The notes under the pieces: generated by a model
The model's database searches: none
The model's input: only the letters and a program-made list of their open reading frames with translations
Told to the model about the DNA's origin: nothing
Source of the DNA: Palleronia rufa
GTDB taxonomy: Bacteria > Pseudomonadota > Alphaproteobacteria > Rhodobacterales > Rhodobacteraceae
DNA: 64,000 nucleotides
Assembly: GCF_000743715.1 (NCBI RefSeq)
Contig: NZ_JQEY01000013.1
Coordinates: 32,998 to 96,997, forward strand
Direction: 5' to 3'
Program-made: the position numbers and the translations under genes
Part shown: piece by piece, positions 25,959-35,029 of the stretch
Layout of the letters: each line of letters begins with the position of its first letter
Numbering within the stretch: the first letter of the stretch is position 1

Positions 25959-26650
25959 TGCGGTGCCGCGTCGTCGAGTACCGCCCAGGCGGCGTCGTTG
26001 CGGAAATAGGGCACCCTGGCGGGCGGGGTGAGGTCGGGCAGGCGGTCCTCGACCTCTCCCAGCACCACGGAGGTGATGAACGGCAGGTCCAGCGCACGGG
26101 CGCGGCGCAGATCGACCCAGTGCAGATGTCCCAGCTCGTCCGTGGCCGCGTCGAAATCGTCCGGATCGGAGGCCAGCGCCTCGGCCGGCATGACGAAGAA
26201 CCGCGCGTCGAACCGGCGCGGCCGTCCCGGCGGCGTCACCGCGCGAAACATGTACGACAGGCTCTGCGCGTCGGGACGGTGGCCGGTGGCGGCGAACCGC
26301 GCCCAGTCCGGCGGCGCGTCGGGCCAGTCGCCCGCGATCCCCGCGACCTGGCCGGTCTCTTCCCAAAGTTCGCGGATCGCTGCGGCCGCCAGCGCCCCGG
26401 CAGGGCAGTCGCCGCGCAGGGCAAGCCGCGCGGCGCAGGTGGCACTGGGACCGCGGGCCAGCGGCACGGCGGCGTCGCCGGGGTCCACGGCCCCGCCCGG
26501 AAACACGTATTTGCTGGGCATGAAGGCCGCGGAATGCCCGCGCTGGCCCATCAGCACCGACGGCGTGCCCGCGGCGTCGCGCACGACGATCACGCTGGCC
26601 GCGTCGCGGATCGCGGGACCGGTCAGAACCCGTGCATCCGTTTGGCCCAT
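25952..26650 (-). CDS. Nudix hydrolase
   Basis: A 232-residue Nudix protein cleaving a nucleoside diphosphate linked to another moiety. The start at 26650 lies inside the 3' end of the DUF983 gene (28-bp overlap in another frame) with GGTGGGA upstream. The fold starts DAASVIVVRDAAG; FMPSKYVFPGGAVDPGD precedes the Nudix box, whose core RELWEETG is intact, but the usual earlier Glu is replaced (GALAAAAIREL), as in NUDT7/NUDT19-like proteins. CoA or nucleotide-sugar substrates are possible. Its stop codon is in the 29-bp repeat array. Confidence 0.85.
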   Translation of the reverse strand: MGQTDARVLTGPAIRDAASVIVVRDAAGTPSVLMGQRGHSAAFMPSKYVFPGGAVDPGDAAVPLARGPSATCAARLALRGDCPAGALAAAAIRELWEETGQVAGIAGDWPDAPPDWARFAATGHRPDAQSLSYMFRAVTPPGRPRRFDARFFVMPAEALASDPDDFDAATDELGHLHWVDLRRARALDLPFITSVVLGEVEDRLPDLTPPARVPYFRNDAAWAVLDDAAPQG

Positions 26651-27012
26651 TGGAATCCCACCACCATGCCCTTGATCCGGGGCAGCAGGTACAGCGACAG
26701 CCCCACGCAGACGGTACAGAAGATCGTGGCAAGCACCAGGGGCTCGGGGCGGAAGGCGACGAAGACCCAGTGCATGAACGGGACCATCAGATGACCGACC
26801 AGAAGGATGGTGAGATAGGCGGGCGCGTCGTCGGCGCGGGCATGGGTCAGATCCTCGCCGCAGACGTTGCATTGCTCGCGCAGGGTCAGGTAGCCGCGCA
26901 GCAGGGGACCGGCACCGCAGTTGGGACAGCAGCGGCGGAAGCCGCGGGCCAGTGCGGGCCGCATCGCGCGGTCCCCGGCCGCCAGGCCGTACTGCGTCGT
27001 CTCGTCGAACAT
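26623..27012 (-). CDS. DUF983 zinc-ribbon membrane protein
   Basis: A 129-residue DUF983 protein. A zinc-ribbon-like pair of motifs (CCPNCGAGPLL and CNVCGED) is followed by DDAPAYLTILLVGHLMVP and a second membrane helix, then LLPRIKGMVVGFQWAKRM, the family's conserved ending. Function is unknown. In alphaproteobacteria it often sits beside a Nudix gene as here. The two genes overlap by 28 bp and are surely co-transcribed. Confidence 0.92.
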   Translation of the reverse strand: MFDETTQYGLAAGDRAMRPALARGFRRCCPNCGAGPLLRGYLTLREQCNVCGEDLTHARADDAPAYLTILLVGHLMVPFMHWVFVAFRPEPLVLATIFCTVCVGLSLYLLPRIKGMVVGFQWAKRMHGF

Positions 27013-27112
27013 GCCGCTCTCCCCGACCCCCGTTCAGCGCCTTCTAGCCCGGGACTCCTCGGGCCCGAAAGGCCCCGGGTCTCGATTGCGCGGCTTTGTC
27101 GCGTGAATGTCG

Positions 27113-28519
27113 TCAGCCGCGCAAGGATGCCGCGGCGATGGCGGCAGGCGCCGCGGCGGGGTGGAGCGGCCTCGGCGCCTCTCCCAGACGTGTGCAGTCC
27201 CGCCCCGCGGCCTTGGCCGAATAGAGTGCGGCATCGGCGATCTGCAGGGCCATGTCCGGCGACGCGTCGCTGCTGCAGGCGATCCCAAGGCTCACGGTGA
27301 TGCGCTGCGCTTCTCCGGCGGCATAGATCGGCCGGCTGGAAATCGCCTCGCGCAGACGTTCGGCGGCGATCAGCGCCTGGGCGGGGGTGGTGTCGGGCAG
27401 GGCGATGAGGAACTCCTCCCCCCCGATCCGGGCCACCATGTCATGTCCGCGCAGGTTCGATTGCAGCCTTGCGGCGACTTCGGCCAAAATGGCGTCGCCG
27501 GCGGCATGGCCGAGCCGGTCGTTGACCCGCTTGAAATGGTCCACATCGGCGATGATGACACCGTAGCCGCGCCCGTCCGCCCGGGTGCGTCCGGCCAGAT
27601 CGGCGAGGTGCTGCATGGCGTAGCGGCGGTTGTAGAGGCCGGTCAGGTGGTCGCGCGCGGCCATTCTGAGATTGGCGTCGAGCTGGTGAACCAGCCTGTC
27701 GAGCTCCAGCTTCTGGGCCAGCGCGCGGCGGATGATCGCCGCGCGCTCGCGCGGGCCGGCATCGCGGCGCAGCAGGGCGTTGGCGCCCAGATCCAGCGCC
27801 CGGGTGCCGCGCGGACCGTCGTCTGCAGCGTTCTCCACCAGGATCGCGGCGCGCTTCAGCCCGGGATGCGAGCGCAATTCCGACAGCAGCCAGAGCGAAT
27901 CCTCGCCCTCGTCGGCCAGAACCACCAGGTCGCGCCGGCCGGTACTTTCGCTTCCGCCCAGGATCTGGTCGGGGGTGAGCGCCTCCAGCCGCGCGCCCAG
28001 CCGCGTATCGAGCCCGCGGCGGACCCGCCCAGCGGCGGCGCGGTCGTTGGCGACCACCGCCATGACCGGCGCGCGCTCGAACGTGGCCGGCGATTCGGCA
28101 AAGCCCATGCGCGCCGCGGTCGCCACCTGGCGCGACAGTTCGGCATAGGCTTCCCGCGCGCGAAGAAGCGCGCGCAGATGGGTCAGCAGCCAGGGCCGGT
28201 CCACCGGGCGCAGGAGCACGCCCGCCGCACCGCGCTCGATCCAGGAGGCGCGGATATCGGTGCTGTCGTCATCCACCGCGACAAGGCAGGGGGGTGTCGC
28301 ATGGGGGCGGGCGGCCAGAAGCCGGGTCAGGCCGGAGGCGTCCAGATCCGCCAGGCCGCCGTCCACGATCGCCAGATCGTCGCGGCCGAGCGCAAGCTCC
28401 GCCACGGCCTCGGCCGCGCTGGCCACGGCGGTCACCTCGTACCGGGCGGCGGCAAGGGCGGCCTTGAACGCGATCCGATTCGTTGCAATTCCGTCAGCGA
28501 TGAGGACGCGTCGGGCCAT
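27113..28519 (-). CDS. pleD: PleD-like diguanylate cyclase response regulator
   Basis: A 468-residue protein making c-di-GMP from two GTP. The start at 28519 follows GGAGACGG. Receiver 1 spans about 4-120 with phosphoacceptor D53 (LAIVDGGL), although the acidic pocket is reduced (IADG). A second, degenerate receiver covers about 150-265. The GGDEF domain (about 285-440) has the active motif GGEEF (366-370) and the inhibitory I-site RGHD five residues before it, so product inhibition is expected. A PleD-DUF3572 neighbourhood is typical of alphaproteobacteria. No divK is seen beside it. Confidence 0.88.
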   Translation of the reverse strand: MARRVLIADGIATNRIAFKAALAAARYEVTAVASAAEAVAELALGRDDLAIVDGGLADLDASGLTRLLAARPHATPPCLVAVDDDSTDIRASWIERGAAGVLLRPVDRPWLLTHLRALLRAREAYAELSRQVATAARMGFAESPATFERAPVMAVVANDRAAAGRVRRGLDTRLGARLEALTPDQILGGSESTGRRDLVVLADEGEDSLWLLSELRSHPGLKRAAILVENAADDGPRGTRALDLGANALLRRDAGPRERAAIIRRALAQKLELDRLVHQLDANLRMAARDHLTGLYNRRYAMQHLADLAGRTRADGRGYGVIIADVDHFKRVNDRLGHAAGDAILAEVAARLQSNLRGHDMVARIGGEEFLIALPDTTPAQALIAAERLREAISSRPIYAAGEAQRITVSLGIACSSDASPDMALQIADAALYSAKAAGRDCTRLGEAPRPLHPAAAPAAIAAASLRG

Positions 28520-28626
28520 TCCGTCTCCAAAGTCACGGGTCGCGAGCGACCGATCCATCGGGTCTGTGTTTTCTCAGTGCGCGAACAATGTTAACAAAGT
28601 CTTTCCGATCTTAGGACAACCGCAGG

Positions 28627-28905
28627 ATGCGGCAAGAACACGCTCAATCATTGGCTCGTGATGTGGTTCTCTGGCTCGTCGCCGAGGAAGATCTGCTGGG
28701 CATCTTCATGGGGGCGACGGGCTGCGACGCCTCGGCGATCCGCGCCGGGGTCGAGTCGCCCGATTTTCTGGCTTCGGTGCTGGATTTCGTGCTGATGGAC
28801 GACCGCTGGATCCTGGCGTTCTGTGCGCAGTCGGGCACCCCGCCCGAGCGGGTCCGGCAGGCGCGTCAGGCCCTTCCCGGTGGGGAGGAGGTGCATTGGA
28901 CCTGA
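28627..28905 (+). CDS. DUF3572 family protein
   Basis: A 92-residue, mainly helical protein. VVLWLVAEEDLLGIFMGATG and FLASVLDFVLMDDRWILAFC match DUF3572, a small alphaproteobacterial family of unknown function that commonly neighbours divK/pleD. It is divergent from the PleD-like gene (107 bp), with the spacer holding AT-richer sequence (GTTAACAAAG) that may contain both promoters. A weak ribosome-binding site makes the exact start uncertain. Confidence 0.85.
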   Translation: MRQEHAQSLARDVVLWLVAEEDLLGIFMGATGCDASAIRAGVESPDFLASVLDFVLMDDRWILAFCAQSGTPPERVRQARQALPGGEEVHWT

Positions 28906-28969
28906 GCGCGGTTACCGTTCGTTAACGTTTCCCTGTCAGAACACGCGGGCGCCAACCGGAGTCCGCCCC

Positions 28970-29557
28970 TTGTCCGCAAACCTCGCCCGCGCCATGGAAA
29001 GCTTCGTCACGGACACCTACGGGCGCACGGTCTGGCAGGATATGGTCCGCGCCGCACGACTCGACTTCGACAGTTTCGAACTGCTCTTCGAGTATCCGCA
29101 CACGGTGACGGAGCCGGTGCTCGACGCCGCCGCGGACCGCCTGCAACGCACCCGCGCGGATCTGATGGAGGATTTGGGCACCTATCTGGTGTCGCATCCG
29201 CGGATGGTCGGGATCCGGCGGCTCCTGCGCTTCGGCGGAGACGATTTCGAGACGTTCCTCGACTCGCTGCGCGAGCTTCCCGACCGCGCGCGGCTGGTCC
29301 TGCCGGACCTGCAGTTGCCCAGCCTGCGCCTGAAGGATGAGGGCAACGGCGCCTATGCGCTCGACTGCTCCAAAGCCAGCGCCGATCTCTGCGGCGTGCT
29401 GGTCGGCGGGATCCGCGCCATGGCGGACGATTACGGCGCGCTCGTCACCACGGAACTGAAGACTGGCCCGGGGAACGCCTGCCGGATCGAGATCGTGGTG
29501 CTGTCCTCCCGCTTCACGCCGGGCCGCGCGTTCGAGCTTGCGGAGCGTTCGACGTGA
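28970..29557 (+). CDS. H-NOX-like (heme NO-binding domain) protein lacking the usual heme histidine
   Basis: A 195-residue stand-alone H-NOX-family protein. A TTG start at 28970 with GGAG 10 bp upstream gives the family-length N-terminus (LARAMESFVTDTYGRTVW); ATG at 28994 would cut eight residues off the first helix. LMEDLGTYLVSHP and RLLRFGGDDFETFL align with the H-NOX fold. At the position of the proximal heme histidine (about residue 102) the sequence is RELPDRARL, and the heme-propionate Y-x-S-x-R motif appears as LDCSKAS. Canonical His-ligated heme is therefore doubtful. Its stop overlaps the start of a GGDEF gene by 4 bp. Confidence 0.8.
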   Translation: MSANLARAMESFVTDTYGRTVWQDMVRAARLDFDSFELLFEYPHTVTEPVLDAAADRLQRTRADLMEDLGTYLVSHPRMVGIRRLLRFGGDDFETFLDSLRELPDRARLVLPDLQLPSLRLKDEGNGAYALDCSKASADLCGVLVGGIRAMADDYGALVTTELKTGPGNACRIEIVVLSSRFTPGRAFELAERST

Positions 29558-30531
29558 CAGTGACCCTTGCCGACGGAATGCTGGACCTGGCGATGCCCAT
29601 GCACCTGCGGCTCGACGCCGGGGGACGGATCGTCGGCGCCGGTCCCGCGATGCGCAAGACCGCACACACGCGCGCGCTGGTGGGACAGGTCCTGCTGGAC
29701 GTCTTCGCGGTCCATCGCCCGGCGGGGCTGCGCACGTTCGCCCAGATGTCGGCCCGCCCCGGCCGCCGTCTGGTGCTGGGCTTCCGCGAGGGCCGCAACG
29801 TCGAGTTCCGGGGGCATATCCTGGACGCGGCCGGGGACGGTGCCTTTGTGCTCAACCTTACCTTCGGTCTGGCGGATCTGCCGGATCTGGGCGGCGCGGG
29901 TCTCACCGCCGCCGATTTCGCACCCACCGACCCGACCGTGGACACGCTCTACCTTCTGGAGGCCAAGCAGATGGCTTTCTCGGAGATGCGCCGCCTGGTC
30001 GAACGCCTGCGCGGGGCGAAATCCGTGGCCGAAGAGCAGGCCTTCACCGACACGCTGACGGGGCTGCGCAACCGTCGCGCGCTCGACCAGGTGATGGCGC
30101 AATCGCGGGAGCGGGCCGAACCCTTCGCGCTCTGCCAGGTCGATCTGGACCATTTCAAACAGGTCAACGACACCCATGGCCATGCCGCGGGGGATGCGGT
30201 GCTGCGCGCGGTGGCCGCGCGCCTGTCTCATTCGGTGCGGGCGGCGGATACGGTGGCAAGGGTGGGCGGGGATGAGTTCATCCTGATCCTGCCAGGCATG
30301 ACGGATGAGGCCACGCTGGCCCGCATAGCCCGGCGGATCGTCACTGATATAGAGGGTCCGGTCCGGTTCGAGGGGCGCGACCACCGCGTTTCGGCGAGTA
30401 TCGGGATTACCGTCTCGACCGACTACGACGATCCCGATCCGGTCCGCATGTTCGCCGATGCCGATGCGGCCCTCTACCGGTCGAAATCCGCCGGGCGCGC
30501 CACCCATTGCTTCCACGGCCAGCCGGCATGA
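29554..30531 (+). CDS. Diguanylate cyclase with N-terminal HNOBA-like PAS domain
   Basis: A 325-residue cyclase starting at GTG 29554, translationally coupled to the H-NOX-like gene (GTGA). The N-terminal 130 residues (MPMHLRLDAGGRIVGAGPAM, GQVLLDVFAVHRP) resemble the HNOBA domain that partners H-NOX in guanylate cyclases. A short coiled linker (about 132-165) is followed by the GGDEF domain with active GGDEF (238-242) and I-site RAAD (229-232). It should make c-di-GMP under control of the upstream sensor. No membrane segment is seen. Confidence 0.87.
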   Translation: MTVTLADGMLDLAMPMHLRLDAGGRIVGAGPAMRKTAHTRALVGQVLLDVFAVHRPAGLRTFAQMSARPGRRLVLGFREGRNVEFRGHILDAAGDGAFVLNLTFGLADLPDLGGAGLTAADFAPTDPTVDTLYLLEAKQMAFSEMRRLVERLRGAKSVAEEQAFTDTLTGLRNRRALDQVMAQSRERAEPFALCQVDLDHFKQVNDTHGHAAGDAVLRAVAARLSHSVRAADTVARVGGDEFILILPGMTDEATLARIARRIVTDIEGPVRFEGRDHRVSASIGITVSTDYDDPDPVRMFADADAALYRSKSAGRATHCFHGQPA

Positions 30532-31371
30532 GGAGCGGCAGCCGTCGGACCGTTCGACCGGGCGCGTCGGGGCAACGGCAGGATGGTTTTCAACGGTCCG
30601 GGGCGGTACGGCCTTTGCGCCAACGGATCGGCGCATGCCCATTTCGGCGGGAAATCAGCGAGTTGCCGCCCCACTCATGGCCCCGCGGCGCAGCTCAGCT
30701 CCGCTGTCGGACTGCCTGATCCTGCGCATGGGGGCGCGGCCGGACGGCGGTCGGTCCGCGCGGGCCTGGGTTGGACGGTGTCGATCCTGGGATATGCGCC
30801 CGTCCACTCCGGATCGGCATTCCGCCCGTCCCGACGGAAGCCGTGACGCGCCGGACGACGCTGCTGCCGCTGCCTGAGGCCGCCCGACCCGCCGGCCGTG
30901 CCGATCTGCGTCGCGGCGGAGGGATTCGGCTGCACCGCCGCCTCTTGCGGACGAACGCGCGGCGCGGCGATCGTCGGCAGGGAATGTGGATCCGGCACCG
31001 TGAGGGGGCGCGCCACGCGCGGCGTGCAGTTTTAACGCTTACGTACGGCGGGTAGACGCGGCCCCCCCCGGCCTCGCCGGCACGCCGACCAGGCGCGGCT
31101 GGAAGGCGTCCGGGGAGGGACACGCCGTCCCGGTGCCGTGGAACGCAAGAACGGCGCTCAGCCTGGCCGGCCACGCGGCCGGACCACGCAAGGGCCGGTT
31201 CGCGCGCGGGATGCGGTATCTCTATGCGCCCGTCCGGCGCGATCCTAGCGCGCCGATCCTCCAAGCGCCGGCGCTGCAGGGCGGGTCCGTGCCGCGATCT
31301 TCTGGTCTGCGTCCCGCCGCGCGCGACACTGAGGACGACCGCGCGACGCACGCCCGACCGGACCGCGGCGC
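30532..31371. other. 840-bp intergenic gap, no gene seen
   Basis: This spacer lies between the convergent GGDEF and lytic transglycosylase genes. It is GC-rich, with open frames on both strands but no domain, start signal or codon pattern I can support. No tRNA or terminator is obvious. It may be remains of former genes. Confidence 0.5.
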
Positions 31372-32172
31372 CTAGCCGTCGATCCGCGCGGCCATGAGCG
31401 CGATGGCCTTCTGGTACACGGTCGCGGCGTTCCACGCCTCGATCACGCGGAAATTCGGCTGACCCTGCTGATAGCCTGCGCCCGGCTGCCAGCCCATCTG
31501 GCGCAGGAAATTCGCGGTAGAGGCAAGCGCATCGGTCTGGTTGGTCAGGTCAAGCCGGCCGTTGCCGTCGCCATCGACCCCGTAGCGCAGCACATTGCCC
31601 GGCAGGAACTGCGTGTGACCCCATTCGCCGTGCTTTGCGCCCGTGGAACTGGCCGACAGCACGCCGCGGTCCACCAGTTGCAATGCCGCCAGCGCATGGG
31701 GGGTGAAAAACGCCGACCGGCGGCAATCATATGCCAGCGTCAGGATCGACGACACCACGCGGCTGTCGCCCATGAACCCGCCGAAACCGGTCTCCATCCC
31801 GTGGATCGCCAGCAGCACGCCGGCCGGCACGCCGTAGCGCGCCTCCAGCGCCCGGTAAAAGCCCGGGTTCGCGGCCTTGCGGCTGCGGCCCTGGGCCACG
31901 ATGGTCTCTGCCCCGCGGACCTGCATGAATTTGTCGAGCGTGTAGTTGAAGCTCTTCTGGTTGCGATCGGCATTGATCGTGGCCTGGGAATAGCCGCTGG
32001 ACATCAGCGCCTGGATGCCGCTCTGGCCGATGCCGGCGGCGCGGGCCTCTGCGGCGAACTGGGATTTCCATTGCTCGTACTGGCCGCCGGAATCCGAACA
32101 GGGGGCGGCGACGCCCGTGGCAGGAAGCAAAACAAGACAAAGCGCGGCCAGCGCGCGGCGGGGGGAAACCAT
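31372..32172 (-). CDS. Lytic murein transglycosylase (MltB/SltB family)
   Basis: A 266-residue exported enzyme that cleaves peptidoglycan to 1,6-anhydro-muropeptides. GGAG precedes the start at 32172. The signal peptide is about 1-23 (cleavage after VAA). The catalytic glutamate is in AIHGMETGFGGFMGDSRVVS. Other MltB-family blocks are GEWGHTQFLPGNVLRYGVDGDG, LASTANFLRQMGW and VYQKAIALMAARIDG. There is no lipobox, so it is a soluble periplasmic form. The length is short for the family because the C-terminal peptidoglycan-binding domain is missing. Confidence 0.92.
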   Translation of the reverse strand: MVSPRRALAALCLVLLPATGVAAPCSDSGGQYEQWKSQFAAEARAAGIGQSGIQALMSSGYSQATINADRNQKSFNYTLDKFMQVRGAETIVAQGRSRKAANPGFYRALEARYGVPAGVLLAIHGMETGFGGFMGDSRVVSSILTLAYDCRRSAFFTPHALAALQLVDRGVLSASSTGAKHGEWGHTQFLPGNVLRYGVDGDGNGRLDLTNQTDALASTANFLRQMGWQPGAGYQQGQPNFRVIEAWNAATVYQKAIALMAARIDG

Positions 32173-32270
32173 CGGTGAACTCCTGAAAACCGTTTGACGG
32201 CAGGTTAGCGCGACCGGCGCGATCCGCCAACCGCTTGGATCGCCACCCATACAGGCTAGATTGCGCCCGC

Positions 32271-32580
32271 ATGAGGGATGCGGCGATCATCGGGGCGGGG
32301 CTTGCCGGACTGGCCGCGGCGGCGCGGCTGGCGCGGGACGGGCGCGACGTCGCCGTGTTCGACAAGAGCCGCGGCACCGGCGGGCGCCTGGCGACGCGGC
32401 GCGGCGCGGCCGGCGCGTTCGACCATGGCGCCCCCGCCGCCCATGGCGACGCCGGTTTCGACGCCGCCATGGGCGCGATCGGCGCCGAGCGCCACGGCGA
32501 CGGCTGGCGCGGCCGTCCGGGCGGCGGAACGGGCGTCAGCGCGTCCGACGGCCCCGAGATCGTCGGCGCGGAACCCGGCC
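32271..32580 (+). pseudogene. Truncated FAD/NAD(P)-dependent oxidoreductase (renalase-like) remnant
   Basis: The N-terminal dinucleotide-binding motif IIGAGLAGLAAAARLARDG and the next conserved block FDKSRGTGGRLATRR, then FDHGAP, are clear hallmarks of renalase-like flavoproteins of about 310 residues. After about 60-70 residues the family resemblance fades (GDGWRGRPGG may be a later segment joined by a deletion), and the frame then runs antisense into ssb. About two thirds of the gene, including the substrate domain, is missing, so it is not expected to be functional. Confidence 0.7.
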
Positions 32581-32591
32581 CCGCGCGCGGA

Positions 32592-33065
32592 TCAGAACGG
32601 GATCTCGTCATCCATGTCGTTGCCGTAGCTGCCGCGCCCGCCTCCGCCGCCACGCTCGTCGGAGCCGCCATAGCCGCCACGGTCGCCGTCCTGCCCGCCA
32701 CCGCCGCCGCCTTCACGGCCGTCCAGCATGGTCAGAGTGCCACCGTAGCCTTGCAGCACGACCTCGGTCGAGTAGCGGTCGGCACCGGACTGGTCCTGCC
32801 ACTTGCGGGTCTGCAACTGGCCCTCGATATACACCTTCGAGCCCTTCTTGAGATACTGCTCGGCGATGCGCACCAGCCCCTCCTGAAAGATCGCGACCGA
32901 ATGCCATTCGGTCTTTTCGCGCCGCTCGCCGGTGTTCTTGTCCTTCCAGGTCTCCGAGGTCGCGATTCGCAAGTTGCAGACCTTGCCGCCGTTCGAGAAC
33001 GTCCGCGTCTCGGGGTCGCGCCCCAGGTTTCCGATCAAGATGACCTTGTTCACCGATCCCGCCAT
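32592..33065 (-). CDS. ssb: Single-stranded DNA-binding protein
   Basis: A 157-residue SSB, which coats single-stranded DNA in replication and repair. The OB fold occupies about 1-112 ([46 protein letters not shown]), followed by a glycine-rich linker and the acidic C-terminal tip DDEIPF that recruits partner proteins. The start at 33065 follows GGAGCGAGC. The length is typical of alphaproteobacteria. Confidence 0.97.
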   Translation of the reverse strand: MAGSVNKVILIGNLGRDPETRTFSNGGKVCNLRIATSETWKDKNTGERREKTEWHSVAIFQEGLVRIAEQYLKKGSKVYIEGQLQTRKWQDQSGADRYSTEVVLQGYGGTLTMLDGREGGGGGGQDGDRGGYGGSDERGGGGGRGSYGNDMDDEIPF

Positions 33066-33226
33066 GGTGCTCGCTCCTTCGTTCCGCCCGATTCCCGGTG
33101 CGCCAGAAGCTGGCATAGCGGCGGGTCGGATGACAGGGCGAAAACCGGCTTCAAAAACGGTGCCGGTGCGGCTAGGGTCGCAGGGTGAGTTCTGCCTGCT
33201 CCCTGCGCCATTCGGAGACTGCCTTG

Positions 33227-33823
33227 GTGATTTCGCCGCTCCGCTTCCTTGCCGTGATCCTTGTCGTTCTTGGCCTCCCCGCAGAGGCCGACACGCTGTT
33301 CTCCAGCCGCGGAAAAAGTGCGTTTTCGTCCAAGCTGGGCGTTCTGGACGGGCGCGCGGCATCGCAATATGCCGGGTCGCGCAGGCTCCAGCCGGAGGTC
33401 AAGCCGGGACCCGAGCGCCGCGCCGCCGCGGTCCCGACGGTGGCCTTCGTCGGGCGCTACCGCGGTCCCTGGCTTCAGGTCGCCAGGCAGGCGGCGCGCA
33501 AGCATTCGATCCCGGAGGACGTCTTTCTGCGGCTGGTCCAGCGCGAATCCGCCTGGAACCCGGCGGCTGTCAGCAGCAAGGGCGCCATCGGCCTGGCGCA
33601 GCTGATGCCCGGAACGGCGCGGCTGCTGAAGGTCGATCCCAGGGATCCCGCTCAGAACCTCGACGGCGGGGCGCGCTACCTGGCGCAGCAATACCGCCGC
33701 TTCGGAAACTGGCGCCATGCGCTGGCTGCCTATAACGCAGGTCCGGGTGCGGTGGAAAAGCACGGCGGCGTACCGCCCTATGCCGAAACGACGGCGTATG
33801 TGACTGCCATCCTGGGCAATTAG
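33227..33823 (+). CDS. Lytic transglycosylase (Slt/goose-lysozyme-like domain)
   Basis: A 198-residue exported transglycosylase. A GTG at 33227 with GGAG 9 bp upstream gives a clean signal peptide (about 1-21); an upstream GTG at 33185 would disrupt it. The SLT domain has the catalytic glutamate in [14 protein letters not shown], then [15 protein letters not shown] and the closing [18 protein letters not shown] and [10 protein letters not shown], all in the expected order. It acts on peptidoglycan in the periplasm. It lies divergent to ssb and at the edge of the prophage relic. Confidence 0.92.
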   Translation: MISPLRFLAVILVVLGLPAEADTLFSSRGKSAFSSKLGVLDGRAASQYAGSRRLQPEVKPGPERRAAAVPTVAFVGRYRGPWLQVARQAARKHSIPEDVFLRLVQRESAWNPAAVSSKGAIGLAQLMPGTARLLKVDPRDPAQNLDGGARYLAQQYRRFGNWRHALAAYNAGPGAVEKHGGVPPYAETTAYVTAILGN

Positions 33824-35009
33824 AGCACGGATCCACCCGGCGCAGAGGCACTCAACCTTTCGATCGTGCGGTCGGGGGGAAGGCTGCCCCCGCCGTGTGT
33901 GTTTTCAACGGGTTTGTCACCGGGTTTCGGTGGGTTTGTCGCTGGAAGGGGACGGAGGTCCGGCGTCTGGCGGGAATGGTGCGACGCCGGATGGGGTCGG
34001 GATCGGGGGGTCGCGTTTCGCCGGGTGGTCCGGCAGGCGTGGACGGCGGAGCGGCGGTCGGGTGGGACGTGGCCACGGCGTTTGCGACCTGCGCGGACGT
34101 CATGCGGTCGATCCGGTCGCTGGCGAAGGCGCGCGGGTCCGGGTCGGTGTCGATCCGGCGCGGCCGTCGGGATCGGTGCGCGCGCCGGTGCTCCTCGTGC
34201 GGTGTGACGGGCGGGGTGAACGGGGTGTTTCGGGGGCGTCGAACGTCCCGTTCACAGGCGGCGTCGGGCGCGGCCCGGACGGTTGCCAGCGCGGCGGCGG
34301 CGTCGTCCACGGCCGCGAGGGCCGCAGGCCGTGCGCCGGAGCCGTCGGGCCGCTGTCAGGGCGCCGGATCTGTCGGTGGCCGCGGCGGTCATCCGCGGCG
34401 CGCCTCGGCCCGACCGACCGCGCGGCTGCCCTTGCAGGACATCGAGCGCCATTCCGGGCCGCGTCGATACGTGCCGCGCCCGTCATGGCGACGCCCTCCG
34501 GACGCAGGACCCGTGCCGGCTCCCCGAATGCCGAAGCGGCATGTGCGGGTGCCTTCGCGCGCTGTTCGTCGCTTTCGGACATGCCGCGGATCTGCGGAGG
34601 CGGCACGGGTGGCGCTGAACGTGGCGGACCGGGTCGAGCGATGGACGCGCTCCGTTCGGCCCGCACGCCTCCCGAACCCGAACCCGGACCCGGACCCGGC
34701 CGCGTGTCGCCCCCGGCCCGCGGCCGGCGATGGGTCAGCCGAAGGCGCTCGGCCCGAGGGTCGAGCCGGCGGCAGGGCGCGGCGGTGCCGGCATCCACCT
34801 GAGCCGCGCCGGGTGCGCGCGGGCGCGGCGGCGGCGTCGTCCACGGCCGCGAGGGCCGCAGGCCGTGCGCCGGATCCGTCGGGGGCCGCGGCGGTCATCC
34901 GCGGCGCGCGGGCGCGGCCGGCGCTGCGGCTCGGACAGCTTCGCGACGGGCGCGGCGGTGCCGGCGTCGATATGCGCCGGGCCGGATGCGCGCGGGCGCG
35001 GCCGGTGCT
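33824..35009. other. Very GC-rich accessory stretch with duplicated and direct repeats, no intact gene
   Basis: This is the left portion of the prophage relic. Many frames are open but none reads as an intact protein. It includes a segment (34173-34310) about three-quarters identical to 35735-35869, and near-perfect direct repeats (see the repeat entry). On the minus strand the duplicated piece encodes a DDAAAALATVRAA / RRPRNTPF peptide in both copies. It is probably decayed phage structural sequence. Nothing here can be assigned a function. Confidence 0.55.
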
Positions 35010-35029
35010 GCGGCTCGGACAGCTTCGCA
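34291..35029. repeat. Set of direct repeats in the prophage relic
   Basis: A 59-bp unit occurs at 34291-34349 and 34825-34883 with one clear mismatch. A second unit of about 42 bp, containing GGCTCGGACAGCTTCGC, occurs at 34904-34946 and 34988-35029. A third, around GGCGCGGCGGTGCCGGC, occurs near 34777 and 34949. The copies interlock and point to repeated unequal recombination or slippage. Confidence 0.8.

Noticed and set aside
28900..28940. TTAC...TTAAC near 28915 as a CtrA site upstream of the H-NOX-like gene
   Set aside because: The spacing between the half sites is 6 and not 7 and the first half is altered, so it is weaker than the site at 45654.
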